From: Tupaia tana
Taxonomy: Eukaryota; Chordata; Mammalia; Scandentia; Tupaiidae
DNA length: 64,000 nucleotides
Assembly: GCA_026018925.1 (NCBI GenBank)
Contig: JAKSZU010000029.1
Location: 12,919,863 to 12,983,862, forward strand
Direction: 5' to 3'
Shown in pieces: positions 1-12,600 of the stretch (the stretch's first letter is position 1; each line of letters begins with the position of its first letter). Both the position numbers and the translations under genes were made by a program. Under the pieces are notes generated by a model that had not been told where the DNA came from, did no database searches, and saw only the letters and a program-made list of their open reading frames with translations.

Positions 1-150
1 TAAAAAAATTTTTCTGTAGGACATGCACATTTATCAGAGAGAGAGTGAGAGAGGGAGAATGTGAGAAAGCAGGCCACTATATCTGGGACTAGAACTGATC
101 TCTACCATGTGGAACTCCAGTGCCTTAGCCACCATGTAACCTTATGGTCT
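1..150 (-). repeat. tRNA-derived SINE, short type (SINE-S), decayed
   Basis: It shows a T-rich start, then GA-rich sequence, 'gaaagcaggccac' and 'tggaactccagtgccttagccaccatg'. This is the reverse complement of the short SINE seen at 5168 and 40781. It is probably cut by the window edge. Confidence 0.65.
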
Positions 151-299
151 TAAATGCAATTTTTTTAAATACAGAACAGTTTTTGTATAAATTTAAAAAT
201 TGTGTAGAAACTTGTGTTTATAAAATTGCATATTTAAGTTTCTGAGAGACCATTTTCCCCCATTTGCTCTCAGACATTAAAAATAAAATTAATACAGGT

Positions 300-910
300 A
301 AAATGTCCTGAAGCATGCCACTCTTTTATGACTGCTGGTCGTAGTAGGAGAGCTCCCAAGCATTCACCATCCCCAGCATCTCCAAGAGGGCAGACCTGGG
401 GAGAGCAAGACACCTGGTACACTGCAGCCTTCACTGCCAGCTTATTTCTGCCCCTGGCAAAGTGTGCTCCAGGAGGTAGCTGTGCCCACTGGCCCAGGGG
501 TTGTGACAGGCAGCAGGTTCCTGTTAGACATGATGGTGCAGGGAGGGGGAATGGGAGAAGGATGGAGAAAAGCATAGAAGAGGAGGGGGAAAGCTACGAG
601 TGATGATGGATGACCAGAACTACAACTAGGAGGCGGCCTTGTAAGGTTTTCTGCAGCCACTGCCACCTCCACCACCCACTTTGTCGATTTCAGTTCCTGC
701 CTGAGAGTTTTCAGAGGGCATTGCTGGTGGTGTCAGCTGTCTCTGTGGATAGAAAAGGCACAAAGGAGGGCCTCTCAATGGGATCCCCACCACCACTGGA
801 GGCCAAGTGGGTGATGATAATGTTAAAGAGCTGCCACTTGGATGCAGCCAAGGCAGCCCCCACCCCAACTCTACTATCAACTTCAACACCTCCACCTCCA
901 AGCTTTTAAT
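300..910. other. GC-rich, non-SINE segment of unknown origin
   Basis: This segment is richer in G and C than its surroundings and lacks the SINE and L1 signatures seen elsewhere. Short overlapping open frames exist on both strands (about 90-105 codons), but none gives a protein I recognise. It could be a decayed retrocopy of a GC-rich mRNA or old unique sequence. I see no exon signals that support a gene. Confidence 0.3.
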
Positions 911-946
911 GAATATCACTATTAAAGATGACAAGAGCACATACTG

Positions 947-1200
947 GGGCTTCAGGTCCCTTAGTGGTTAGGCGCTGGATGTTGATATGATTGACTGTGG
1001 TTCAAGTACCAGACACAGCAGGTTGAAATTCATGCCAGACACATGTGTATGTGTGCCCAAAATCTTGAGAATAGAATAAAAGTGAAGAAATTGCAACATG
1101 GTCATCTTCCACAGAGGGTGATTTCTCACTTTCTGTGTCTATATTTTTCCTCTCTCTGGCAATCAAACATGCTCTGTAGGAAAAAATCCCTCTCTAAAAA
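947..1200 (+). repeat. tRNA-derived SINE, long type (SINE-L), decayed
   Basis: The head reads like a tRNA gene: the A-box-like part is 'tagtggttaggcgctgg' and the degenerate B box is 'tgtggttcaagtacc'. The long-type body with 'gtgcccaaaatcttgag' follows, and it ends in an A-rich tail. Confidence 0.75.
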
Positions 1201-1370
1201 ATTTCTGGACAAAATTGGATAATGTCATAGATGATCTTTTGATACAGAATACAGATGACTATATCCCTCTATCCTACGAATAGATATACAGCTGTGTGTT
1301 TGAGTGTGTAAGCCAGCAGCAGTGGAACAGATGTATAGTGATCTTATTTGAAAGATTAATCACTTAGAGG

Positions 1371-1640
1371 GACCAGCAGATAGTGTAATGGTTACCTTGC
1401 TGAGCTCCCATGTAATTGACTGTGGTTCAAGTCCCAGACTCAGTAGTTTAAACTCACATAGAGCACGTGTTCATGCCTGCCCAAAATCCTGAGAAGAAAC
1501 TGGAGGAGAAGGAATTGAGGCATTGCCGTCCCACCTAAGGGTGACTTCTTCCTGTCTCTCTGTCTCTCTCTGTCTTTCCAGTTAGAGCACGTGTCCTATA
1601 GCAAAAACCTCTCTTCCAAAAAAAAAGAAAAAGAAAGATT
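1371..1640 (+). repeat. SINE-L
   Basis: Starts 'gaccagcagatagtgtaatgg', has a B-box-like 'tggttcaagtccc', a body with 'tgcccaaaatcctgagaag' and an end 'gcaaaaacctct' followed by an A tail. It is a mildly diverged full-length copy. Confidence 0.85.
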
Positions 1641-2290
1641 TATCACTTAGTATCTCAAAAGAGTTGCATGCCAGTTCTGCAGATCTCTATACTGAAAGAG
1701 TTAATATAGCTCTTAGACAATACATGGCAGCATCACAGAGCATTGTGCCTCTTCCTATATACAAAAAAGCTTTACATTGAAACCAGCTTAACAAAGACTT
1801 AAAAGGTGGCCTTATAAAGCTGTTCATGGAACATGTTGAGAAAAGCACATTTACAGCAGAATGACTTTACTTTTAGAAGCCCAGACAACACCATCTCAGG
1901 GCACATCTTCTACTATGGCAAATATCATGAAGGCCTGTATACTCTCACACCAGAATCAGTTCAGATGGCTCCAACTCTGTTTTCTAAATTTATCGTGAAC
2001 ATTTTCCCTCTGTCAGTAGAACATGGACTTTCTGAATATGCTGCTCAAGATCAGAAATTTCAAAGAGAACTTATTCAGAATGATTTTACAGGAGGTGACA
2101 AGTCACAGAAGAGAGCTGGGAGTGAGTTGGCTTGTAACAGTTCATCAGCATATGCAAGTTTCAGGGGGAACAGACAGTGAATGTACTGAATGTAATTTCC
2201 TTCTGAAAAAGAGGATGCACTATAGCTGCAGAGAATGTACTCAGAGCACAGTGGGGGCCTCAGACACTCAGGAACTCTCACAAAGCTATT
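1641..2290. other. Non-repeat interval containing an unrecognised ORF
   Basis: No SINE or L1 signature is visible between the flanking SINE-L copies. The only notable content is the 115-codon open frame listed separately. There are no convincing splice sites or CpG clusters. Confidence 0.4.
1833..2180 (+). other. Unrecognised ORF of 115 codons, possibly a retrocopy fragment
   Basis: An open frame from ATG (1833) runs 115 codons between two SINEs. The translation has mixed, non-repetitive composition (for example '[17 protein letters not shown]' and '[20 protein letters not shown]') and does not resemble any L1 or SINE frame. I cannot assign a family. There is no signal peptide, membrane segment or low-complexity bias. 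It may be a piece of a processed pseudogene or a chance ORF. A function should not be assumed. Confidence 0.25.
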
Positions 2291-2582
2291 TTTTTTAAAA
2301 GAGGTTTTGGTATAGGGCACATGTGCTTGCTGGAGAGACAGAAAGCATGAAATCACCCCCCCTCCCCCCGAGGATGGCCATCCCACAATCCCTTCTCCTC
2401 CATTCTCCTCTTGGGATTTTGGGCACACACACACACATGCCTGGTGTGAGCCTCAAACTGCAGAGTCTGGGACTCAAACCATATTTGACTATGTGGGAGT
2501 CCAGTAATGCATTCATTATGCCAAACTATATTTGATATATGGGAGTCCAGTGACATATTCATTATGCCATCTGCTGGTCCCC
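2291..2582 (-). repeat. SINE-L with an internal duplication of its head
   Basis: Reverse-strand SINE-L: it begins with the T/A-rich tail complement and 'gaggttttggtatagggcacatg', and ends 'ctgctggtccc'. The stretch 'atttga..tat gtgggagtccagt..cattcattatgcca' occurs twice in tandem (about 2485-2524 and 2525-2565), so the tRNA-like head is locally duplicated. Confidence 0.8.
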
Positions 2583-2654
2583 AAATGTGTTCTTACAGGG
2601 GGACATTGGACATATTACTTTTCTGTTTAATTTTAAAAAACAAAGAACTGAAAA

Positions 2655-2925
2655 TAGGAGGTTGCGTAATGATTAAGACACTGAACTCTCAAATGCTCTA
2701 CCGTGGTCCCAGACCTGGTGGCTTAAAAATCTTAAAAATCACACCAGGCCTGTATGTACACATGATCAAATTCCAGGAGAATGAATGAGAATGGATTGTG
2801 TCATAGCTATCCCCCTGGGTGATGATTTTTCACTTTTCCTCTCACTGTCTTTCTGTCTCCCTCTCCAGCAAGTACACACTCCCTATGGCAAAAATCTTAA
2901 AAATTAAAAAAAAAAACACAGAAAA
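2655..2925 (+). repeat. SINE-L, strongly diverged
   Basis: The head 'ggttgcgtaatgattaagacactg' and later 'gtgatgatttttcacttttcctctcactgtctttctgtctccctctcc' followed by 'gcaaaaatctt' and an A-rich tail match the SINE-L layout, with many substitutions. Confidence 0.6.
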
Positions 2926-2937
2926 CAAAACAAAACA

Positions 2938-3085
2938 GGGGAAGGCAGTTTGCATGGTGAATAAGAAGCTGGATTCCAACACTGTTAAGTTTGGCTTGAT
3001 GCCCTGAGCCAGTGGTTTGCTTTCTCACTTTCCCTCCCTTTCGCTTTCTTTCCTTCTTTTGTCAAATTAGAGAGCGATAAAAAAA
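2938..3085 (+). repeat. SINE-S, diverged
   Basis: The head 'ggcagtttgcatggtgaataag' is followed by 'gccagtggtttgctttctcactttccctccctttcg', 'gtcaaatta' and an A-rich tail, which is the short-type layout. Confidence 0.65.
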
Positions 3086-3267
3086 ATTAAGTAAGCAATT
3101 CTCAAAAACAAAGAAAACAAAATATTGCTACTAGACAAGTGGATGATTTTGAAATGGTACAATTTTAATTAGTTTATCTACAAGTTCTGTGAGGACCAAG
3201 CATCTAGGAAAGTGATAATTGCTAAGTGATATCCAATAGACAAAATCAGCAGCCTTCAAAAATATAA

Positions 3268-3800
<533 letters not shown>

Positions 3801-3969
3801 AGAAAAGGAAGAACTATTCTAATGATTTTTTTCTCCCTGAACTCTACTACTGGTAAAAGAATAGAAATCAACTGCAAGTTCAGTATCCCATATCAAAAAT
3901 TCTTTGAACCAAATTTCAGGTTTAAGATTTTTTAAAATTTTGACATATTTTTGGAGTTTGGAATTGTTT

Positions 3970-4247
3970 TTAGAGAGAGAATTTTTTCCTACAGGGTGCA
4001 TGCAGTCACTGGAGAGACCAAGAGAGACAGAGATAGAAATTAGCCCCCAAAGGGATTTGGCTACATCACAATGTCTTCTCCTCCATTATCTTCTCCTGAT
4101 TGTAAACATACACACACACACAGACACACACACACACACATACACACACACCCAGCATGAGTTTCAATCTACCAGGTACAGGACTCAAACTACATTCAGC
4201 CATGTAGGAGCTCAGCAATGTAACCACTATGCTATCTTCTGGTCCTA
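3970..4247 (-). repeat. SINE-L with (CA)n
   Basis: Reverse SINE-L. It begins 'tagagagagaattttttcctacagggtgcatgc' and ends 'atgctatcttctggtcct'. The 'tgtgcgtgc' part of the body has expanded into a CA microsatellite at about 4108-4150. Confidence 0.75.
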
Positions 4248-4324
4248 AAGATTCAAATATTAATTAATCTTGGGAAGTAACCCAAGTACAAACATGCATG
4301 ATTCATATGATTTTTATATACACA

Positions 4325-4425
4325 GACTTAATTATTTAAGATTTATTTATATATTATTATTATTATTATTATTGTTTCTCAACCTGTGACAGAACATGTG
4401 TGCCCACTAGAGAGAGGCCATTTCA
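4325..4425 (-). repeat. SINE fragment with (ATT)n tail complement
   Basis: The (ATT)n run at about 4352-4372 is followed by 'gacagaacatgtgtgcccactagagag', the reverse complement of the SINE 3' region. Only the 3' part of the repeat remains. Confidence 0.45.
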
Positions 4426-4604
4426 AAACTTTAATAGAAACACCTAAATTTACTTGCATTGTCTTTCTTAGCCATAGCATTTATGCTGATTTTATTAAAC
4501 GTGGATCACATATTTTTATCCAATAAGTGGCCAACCTTGAAAAATAAAAAAAGGATAAATTTATTTTAAAAATTAAGATAATATATAAATAGAATAGCTA
4601 ACTT

Positions 4605-5137
4605 TTCTTAACAGGGTTTTGCTGTAGGGTACATGTGCTCTCTAGAGAGAAAAAGAGACAATGATAGTGAGAGGAAAAGTGAGAAATCACCCCAGGGCAA
4701 ATTTCCAAGCTGCAATCCCTCTCCATTCTCCTGATAACCTTTTTTTTTTTTTTTTTTTTTTGTAGAGGTTTTTGCTATAGGGTGCATGCGCTCGCCAGAC
4801 AGACAGAGAGAGGCAGAGAGATAGAAAGCGAGAAATCACCCCCCAGAGGGGATGGCCACGCCGCAATCCCTTCTCCTCCATTCTCCTCTTGGGATCTTGG
4901 GCACACGCACATGCGCCCAGCATGAGGTTAAGCCACCGAGTCCAGGACTCAAACCGCGGTCGACTACGTGGGAGTCCAGCGACATAGCCATTAGGCTAAC
5001 TGCTGGTCCCTCTCCTGATATCTTGAGAATGCACACTCACATGCCTGGTGTAATTTTCAAACCACTGGCTCTGGGACTGACTCATGATCAGTCAGTGGAA
5101 GTCTAGCTACATAACCACTATGCCATCTGCTGGTCCA
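4605..5137 (-). repeat. Older SINE-L split by a younger SINE-L
   Basis: The 3' part (about 4605-4736) and the 5' part (about 5011-5137, ending 'atctgctggtcc') form one reverse SINE-L interrupted by the insertion at 4737-5010. The interruption duplicates 'tctcctgata' (4727-4736 and 5011-5020). Confidence 0.8.
4737..5010 (-). repeat. Young SINE-L nested in an older SINE-L
   Basis: A nearly consensus copy: a T run, 'gaggtttttgctatagggtgcatgcgctcgcc', then 'ccgcggtcgactacgtgggagtccagcgac' and a head ending 'ctgctggtccc'. It is flanked by a 10-bp direct repeat 'tctcctgata', the expected target-site duplication of L1-mobilised insertion. Confidence 0.9.
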
Positions 5138-5167
5138 ATAAATAATATTTTATAAAAAACACAATTA

Positions 5168-5330
5168 GGCCGGCAGGTGGAATGGTGGATAAAGGGTGCT
5201 AGACTCCCACATGGCCGAACATGGTTCGAGTCCTGGACCTGGCAGCTTGCTTTCTCACTTTCCCTCTCTCTCCCTTTCTCACTCTTGCTCTGTCTCTCTC
5301 TGATCAAATAAAAATAAAATAAAGTTAAAT
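5168..5330 (+). repeat. SINE-S, well preserved
   Basis: The tRNA-like head 'ggccggcaggtggaatggtgg' has a B box 'ggttcgagtcc', followed by 'gcttgctttctcactttccctctctctccc', 'ctctgatcaaata' and an (A,T)-rich tail. This is a good reference copy for the short SINE family. Confidence 0.85.
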
Positions 5331-5539
5331 AAAATAATTATTTCTATAAAAAGGAAACATAATTGCCACTATATATATACTCTTAAATTATATTTACTTA
5401 AATGCAAACTTTCCAACAATTAGTACGTAGTATTTTTTTAAAGCTAATATACTAAAAGAACTGCTCAGATGACAGCAGTACATTCTTGTTTTTGGCCATT
5501 GATCAAGGTACATCTTAGTAGAGCAATACCATAGTATAT

Positions 5540-6278
5540 CAGGCAGATTGAAAATCAAAAGTTGACATGATCTTTGCCATTCTGACTGGGGTTAGGTGGT
5601 ATCTCATTGTTGTTTTGATCTGCATTTCCTTTACAATGAGGGATGTTGAGCATTTTTTCATATGCCTTCTGGCTATTCATATGTCTCCTTTAGTGAGTGT
5701 TCTTTTCAATTCCTTCTCCCATCTTTTAATAGGGTTCATCATCTTTTTTCCAAACAGCTTCTTTAGTTCCTTATGTATTCTGGTTATCAATCCCTTATCT
5801 GATGCATAGTTTACAAAAATAGTTTTCCCATTCTGAGGGCTTTCGATTCACACTAATTACTGTGTCTTTTGCCATGCAGAAACTTCTTAGTCTGATGTAA
5901 TCCCACTTGTCTATTTTGGGGATTATCGACTGTGCTTTTGGGGTCTTATGTAAGAAGTCTTTCCCTACCCCAATGTCTCCCAGAGTTTCCCCAGTGTTTT
6001 CTAGAAGCAGTTTAATAGTTTGGGGTCTTAGATTTAGATCCTTGATCTACCTTGACTTGATTTTTGTCAAAGGTGAGAGGTAGGGGTTCAGCTTCATCTT
6101 TCTACAGGTGGTAATCCAGTTTTTCCAGCACCATTTGCTGAAGAGGTTTTCCTTTTCCCACTGGATTGACTGGTACCCCTTCTCAAAAATCAGTTGACTG
6201 AATGATTGGGAATTTATTCCTGTGGACTCAATTCTGTTCCATTGGTCCACATGTCTGTCCTTGAGCCAATACCATGCT
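5540..6278 (-). mobile_element. L1 ORF2 fragment, minus strand
   Basis: The reverse strand encodes the C-terminal third of an L1 ORF2 protein ('WDYIRL'-like and '[28 protein letters not shown]'). It duplicates sequence also present in the neighbouring older L1 (about 7010-7740), so it is a separate copy. Both ends are truncated inside ORF2. The upper end abuts the T-rich 3' end of the next L1 at about 6280. Confidence 0.85.
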
Positions 6279-6279
6279 G

Positions 6280-9200
6280 TTGTTTTTTTTTAATATTTTT
6301 TTTTCATTTTTTTTCTTTCATTTATTTATTTTTAAATTTTTCTACAAACATTTACTTTACAAAAAATTTTAGCTCATACTCCATAATTCTTGACAGTTTA
6401 CAAACAACTTTCAAAATTTCAAAAGATAATGTTCAAGATAAGTCTTGTAATTTTGTATAATTTTATAACTCTCTAACAACAGAAGCAGTATGGTTTCAAA
6501 TATATATATAAATATAATTTTTTTTTTAGAGTGCAGACAATCGGTATATATTGAGTGGGGACATACAATGCCTCTCCTTCATAGCATGGCTTGCTTCACT
6601 CAGCGGTAAGTCTTCCATATTCATCCATTTCCTTTAAAGAGCCAGGTTTTTGTTGTTTTTTATGGATGAATAGTATTCCATTGAGTATATGTGCCACAGT
6701 TTTTCTAACCATTTATCAGTTCGTGGGCATTTAGGCTGTTTCCATGACTTAGCAATCGTCAAAAGTGCCGCAATAAACATTGATGTGCAAGCACTTTTTC
6801 GATTAAGTTTTCTTCTGTCCTTCGGGTAGATACCAAGGAGTGGGATTGCTGGATCATATGGTAGTTCTATTTGTAGATTTTGGAGGAATCTCCAAATTGT
6901 TCTCCACAGTGTTTGGACCAATTTACAATCCCACCAGCAGTGTAAGAGAGTTCCCTTTTCACCACACCCCCTCCAGCATTTATCATTTTTTGTTTTTTTA
7001 ATCTTAGACATTCTGACTGGGGTTATGTGATATCTCATTGTTGTTTTGATCTGCATTTCTCTTACAATGAGGGATGTTGAGCATTTTTTCATATGCCTTT
7101 TATCTATTTGTATGTCATCTTTACAGAGTGGTTTTTTCAACTCATTCTCCCATCTTTTAATAGGATTGATTGTCTTTTTCCAGAACAGCTACTTGAGTTC
7201 CTTGTGAATTCTGGTTATCAGTCCCTTGTTTGATGCAGAGTTTACAAAAATATTTTCCCATTCTGAGGTCTGTCTGTTCACACTAATCACTGTGTCTTTT
7301 GCCATGCAGAAACTTCTTAGTCTGATGTAATCCCACTTGTCTATTTCAGGGATCATAGACTGTGCATTGGGAGTCTTATTTAAGAAGTTTTTCCCTACCC
7401 CAATGTCTCCCAGATTTTCTCCGGTGTTTTCCAGGAGCAGTTTTAAAGTTTGAGGTCTTAGATTTAGATCTTTGATCCACCTTGATTTTATTTTTGTCAG
7501 AGGTGAGAGGTAGAGGTTCAGATTCATCTTTCTGCAAGTGGAGATCCAGTTTTTCCAGCACAATTTGATAAAGAGGTTTTCCTTTTCCCACTGGATTGAC
7601 TGGTACCCCTTGTCAAAAATCAGTTGGCTGTATGTTTGAGCATTCATTTCTGGAGACTCTGTTCTTTTCCATTGGTCCACCTGTCTGTTCCTGTGCCAGT
7701 ACCATGCTGTTTTGATTACCACAGCTTTGTAGTATATTTTTGGGTCAGGGAATGAGATGCCACCCACTCCACTCTTCTTGTGCAGAATTGCTTTGGCAAT
7801 ACGGGATCTTTTGTGATTCCAGACAAACTTTATGATCGTCTTTCCTAGATCTGTGAAGAATGTGTCGGGTACTTTGATTGGCATTGCATTAAATAGGTAG
7901 ATTAATTTGGGTAAAATTGCCATTTTGATTATATTAATTCTTCCAATCCAGGAACATGGGATGTCCTTCCACTTTTTTGTGTCATTTTCAATTTCTTTTT
8001 TTATCTTCTCATAATTTTCCTTGTGGAGGTCTTTAACTTCTTTAGTTAGATTTATCCCTAAGTATCTTATATTTTTTTGTGGCTATGGTAAATGGAACAA
8101 CTTTTTTCAGATCTATCTCAGTTTGTCTGTTGTTCATATACAGAAATGATATAGATTTCTGGATATTAATTTTGTATCCTGCAACATTACTGTATTCATA
8201 TATTACTTCCATAAATTTTTTTATGGAAACCATTGGGTCTTCTATGTATACAATCATGTCATCTGCAAATAGAGTGAGTTTCACTTCTTCTTTTCCTATT
8301 TGAATGCCTTTTATTTTTTCTTCTTTTCCGATTGCAATGGCCAAGACTTCCAGTACTATATTGAAGAGGAGTGGAGAAAGTGGATATCCTTGTCTTGTAC
8401 CCGTTTTTAGTGGAAAAGCTTTCAGCTTTTCTCCATTGAGGATGATGTTCGCTATGGGTTTTTCTTAGATAGCTTTTATTGTGTTGAGAAATGACCCTTC
8501 TCTGCTGATTTTGCTGAGAGTCTTGATAATTAAGGGATGTTGTATATTATCAAATGCTTTTTCTGCATCAATTGATATGACTACATGGTTTTTATCTTTC
8601 TTCCTACTAATATGGTGTATTACATTTATGGTTTTGCGTATGTTGAACCAACCTTGCATTCCTGGGATAAAGGCTACCTGATCATGATGTATAATCTTTT
8701 TTAGAAGTTGTTGTATACAATTTGCTAGTACCTTGTTGAGAATCTTTGCATCTATATTCATCAGGGATATTAGTCTATAGTTTTCCTTCCTTGTCCTGTC
8801 CATATCTGTTTTAAGGATAAGGGTGATAGAGGCTTCATAGAATGAATTAGGGAGAGATTCACCCTTTTGGATATTTAGAAATAACTTGAGCAGAATGGGA
8901 GTTAACTCTTCTTGGAAAGTTTTGTAGAATTCAGAGGGGAATCCATCAGGGCCAGGGCTTTTTTTGTTGTTGTTGGGAGGTTATTTATAACCGATTAGAT
9001 CTCCTGGCTTTTTATGGACCTATTCAGACTTTCTATATCCTCCTGGCTCAATGTAGGTAGATTATACATGTCCAGGAATTTGCCCATCTCGTCCAAATTA
9101 TCTTGTTTCTTGACATACAGATGTTCATAATATCCTCTAATACTGTTTTTTATTTCTACTATGTCTGTTGTTATTTTGCCTGCTTCATTGCAGATCTGAT

Positions 9201-9368
9201 TCACCTGGTCCTTTTCTCTCTTCTTCTTAATAAGTCTCGCTAGTGGTGTATCAATTTTGTTTATCTTTTCAAAGAACCAGCTTTTACTTTTATTTATTTT
9301 CTGTATAGTTCGTTTATTTTCTATTTCATTTATTTATGCTCGTATCTTTATTATTTCCTTTCTCCTGG
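6280..9368 (-). mobile_element. Older full-length L1, 3' half (3' UTR and ORF2)
   Basis: The minus-strand 3' end is the T-rich stretch at about 6280-6310. An AT-rich 3' UTR runs to about 6630 and decayed ORF2 continues to 9368. Conserved ORF2 blocks are visible in broken frames: '[18 protein letters not shown]' (zinc-knuckle-like C-terminus, near 7000-6930), 'KFVWNHKR', the reverse-transcriptase motif '[12 protein letters not shown]' (about 8270-8240) and '[22 protein letters not shown]'. The copy stops inside ORF2 at the duplicated 'tctcctgg', where the younger L1 was inserted, and resumes at 15548. Confidence 0.93.
6634..9204 (-). pseudogene. Older L1 ORF2, reverse-transcriptase and C-terminal part, disrupted
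   Basis: Open pieces at 6634-7140, 7189-7923, 8042-8344, 8465-8803 and 8995-9204 are in different frames. They align in order to the intact ORF2 of the younger element, so several frameshifts and stops have accumulated. The RT active-site motif FADD is still readable. The protein cannot be made as one chain. Confidence 0.9.
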
Positions 9369-9402
9369 TCTTTTTTTTTTTTTCTTTTTTTCTTTTTTTT
9401 TT

Positions 9403-9666
9403 ATTAATTACTTTATTTATTTTTGTATATACTTTCAATCATATTGTTTGGCTTACAATGAGACCATTTCGATATGTGAACATTTCTCCCCAGACCCGTT
9501 GATCGAAATATCTTCAACAGATAACACCACACCTCCCCATCCCGTCAATGCTCTACCTCTGTATCCCTTCTCCAAATGTCTTTCGTTGGGCCCCACTCCT
9601 CCACATACACCTCATCTGACATTCACACCCATCTCTTGTGTTTGTTCAACTGTTGGTCAATCAGTT
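9403..9666 (-). other. 3' UTR of the young L1 (type X)
   Basis: This is the non-coding part between the ORF2 stop and the T run. The same 3' UTR, read on the minus strand as '...ttgtaagccaaacaatatgattgaaag', recurs at 56331-56600 and, on the plus strand, at 63604-63690. It defines one L1 lineage distinct from the one ending at 31390 and 54889. Confidence 0.8.
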
Positions 9667-12600
9667 TCAGACATAGAATGCAGACAAACGGTATATGTTA
9701 AGTGGGGACATACAATGTCTCTCCTTCATAGCCTGGCTTGCCTCACTCAGCAGTACATCTTCCATATTCTTCCACTTTCTGTCAAAAGCCAGGGCTCTGT
9801 TGGTTTTTATGGCTGAGTAGTATTCCATAGAGTATATGTGCCACAGTTTTTCAATCCATTCCTCCATACGGGGGCATCTGGGTTGGTTCCATGACTTAGC
9901 AATTGTGAATAGTGCCGCAATAAACATCGATGTGCAAGCACTTTTCCAATGAAGGATTCTTCTGTCTTTTGGGTAAATACCGAGGAGTGGGATCTCTGGG
10001 TCATATGGCAGATCTATCTGTAGATTTTTGAGGAATCTCCAAATTATTCTCCACAGTGGTTGGACCAATCTACATTCCCACCAGCAGTGTAAAAGAGTTC
10101 CCCTTTCACCACACCCCCGCCAACACTTATCATTTTTTGTTTTTTTAATATTAGACATTCTGACTGGGGTTAGGTGGTACCTCATTGTTGTTTTTATCTG
10201 CATTTCCCTTACGATGAGGGAGGTTGAACATTTTTTCATATGCCTTTTGGCCATTCGTATGTCATCTTTAGAGAGTGTTTTCTTCATCTCCTTCTCCCAT
10301 CTTTTAATAGGGTTGCTCATCTTTTTTCCAAACACCTTTTTTAGTTCCTTGTGTATTCTGGTTATCAGTCCCTTATCTGATGCAACATTTACAAAAATAT
10401 TTTCCCATTCTGAGGGCTGTCGATTCACACTAACTACTGTGTCTTTGGCCATGCAGAAACTTCTTAGTCTGATGTAATCCCACTTGTCTATTTTGTGGAC
10501 GATGGACTCTGCTTTGAGGGTCTTCTTTAGGAAGTCTTTCCCTACACCAATGTCTCCCAGAGTTTCCCCAGCATTCTCCAGGAGCAGCTTTATAGTTTGA
10601 GGTCTTAGATTTAGATCCTTGATCCACCTTGACTTGATTCTTGTCAAAGGAGAGAGGTAGGGGTTCAGATTCATCTTTCTGCAAGTGGAAGTCCAGTGTC
10701 TCCAGCACCACTTGCTGAAGAGGCTTTCATTTTCCCACTGGATTGACTGGTACCCCTTGTCAAAGATCAGTTGACTGTATGTTTGGGCACTTATTTCTGG
10801 GAACTCTATTCTGTTCCATTGGTCCACATGTCTGTTTCTGTGCCAATACCATGCTGTCTTTATTACCACAGCTTTGTAATATATTTTTGGATCGGGGATT
10901 GAAATGCCACCCACTCCATTCTTCTTGTGTAGAAGTGCTTTGGCAATACGGGGTCTTTTATGATTCCAGACAAATTTTAAGATTGTCTTTTCTAGATCTG
11001 TGAAGAATGTGTCTGGTACTTTGATTGGCATTGCATTAAATAGGTAGATTAATTTGGGTAGAATTGCCATTTTGATTATATTAACTCTTCCAATCCATGA
11101 ACATGGGATGTCCTTCCATTTTTTTGTGTCATTTTCAATTTCTTTTTTTACCTTCTCGTAGTTTTCCTTGTGGAGGTCTTTAACTTCTTTGGTTAGATTT
11201 ATTCCTAAATATCTTATACTTTTAGTGGCTATGGTAAACGGAATAAGTTTTTTCAGTTCTATCTCAGTCTGCCTGTTATTCGTATATAGAAATGCTATCG
11301 ATTTCTGTATATTGATTTTATATCCTGCCACTTTACTGAATTCATGTATTACTTCCAGTAGTTTTTCCATGGAGACCATTGGGTCTTCTATGTATACAAT
11401 CATGTCATCTGCAAATAGAGAGAGTTTCACCTCTTCTTTTCCTATTCGAATGCCCTTTATTTTTTCCTCTTTTCTGATTGCGTTGGCGAGGACTTCCAGT
11501 ACTATATTGAAAAGGAGAGGAGAAAGTGGGCATCCTTGTCTTGTTCCTGTGTTTAGTGGGAAAGCTTTCAGCTTTTCTCCGTTCAGGATGATGTTCGCTA
11601 TGGGTTTTTCATAGATGGCTTTTATTGTATTGAGAAATGGCCCTTCTATGCCGATTTTGCTAAGAGTCTTGATCATGAAGGGATGTTGTATCTTATCAAA
11701 TGCTTTTTCTGCGTCAATCGATATGACCATATGGTTTTTGTCTTTCTTCCTATTAATATGGTGTATTACATTTATGGTTTTGCGTATGTTGAACCAACCT
11801 TGCATTCCTGGAATAAAGCCTACCTGATCATGGTGTATGATCTTCTGTATAAGTTGTTGAATACGATTTGCTAGTATCTTGTTGAGAATCTTTGAGTCTA
11901 TGTTCATCAGAGATATTGGTCTATAGTTTTCCTTCCTTGTCCTGTCTTTATCTGTTTTGAGGATGAGGGTGACAGAGGCTTCATAGAATGAATTAGGGAG
12001 AGATTCACCCTTTTGGATCTTTAGAAATAATTTGAGCAGAATGGGAGTTAACTCTTCTTTGAAAGTTTTGTAGAATTCAGAGGTGAATCCATCGGGGCCA
12101 GGGCTTTTCTTTGTTGGGAGGTTACTTATTACTGATTCAATCTCCTGGCTTGTTATGGGCCTATTCAGACTTTCTATTTCTTCCTGGCTCATTCTTGGTA
12201 GATTATATTTGTCCAGGAATTTGTCCATCTCATCCAGATTATCTTGTTTCTTAGCGTATAGATGTTCAAAGTATCCTCTAATGATGTTTTGAATTTCTAC
12301 TATGTCTGTTGTTATGTTACCAGCCTCATTGCAGATTTGATTCACCTGGTTCCTTTCTCTCTTCTTCTTAATAAGTCTCGCTAGTGGGGTATCAATTTTG
12401 TTTATCCTTTCAAAGAACCAGCTTTTGCTTTCACTTACTTTCTGTATAGTACGTTTATTTTCTATTTCATTTATTTCTGCTCGGATCTTTATTATTTCCT
12501 TTCTCCTGTAATTTTTTGGATTTTTTTGCTGTTGCTTTTCCAATTCTCTAAGGCTTGATGTTAGGTGATCCATTAGCCTTTTCTCTGTCTTCCTCTTATG

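Noticed and set aside
300..910. CpG island or gene promoter
   Set aside because: The segment is GC-rich but has few CpGs and no associated exon. I could not identify a transcript.
10028..12292. Long plus-strand ORFs (up to 149 codons) opposite L1 ORF2
   Set aside because: They are antisense shadows of an A-rich coding strand and translate to hydrophobic T-rich codons. The same happens opposite the other L1 copies.
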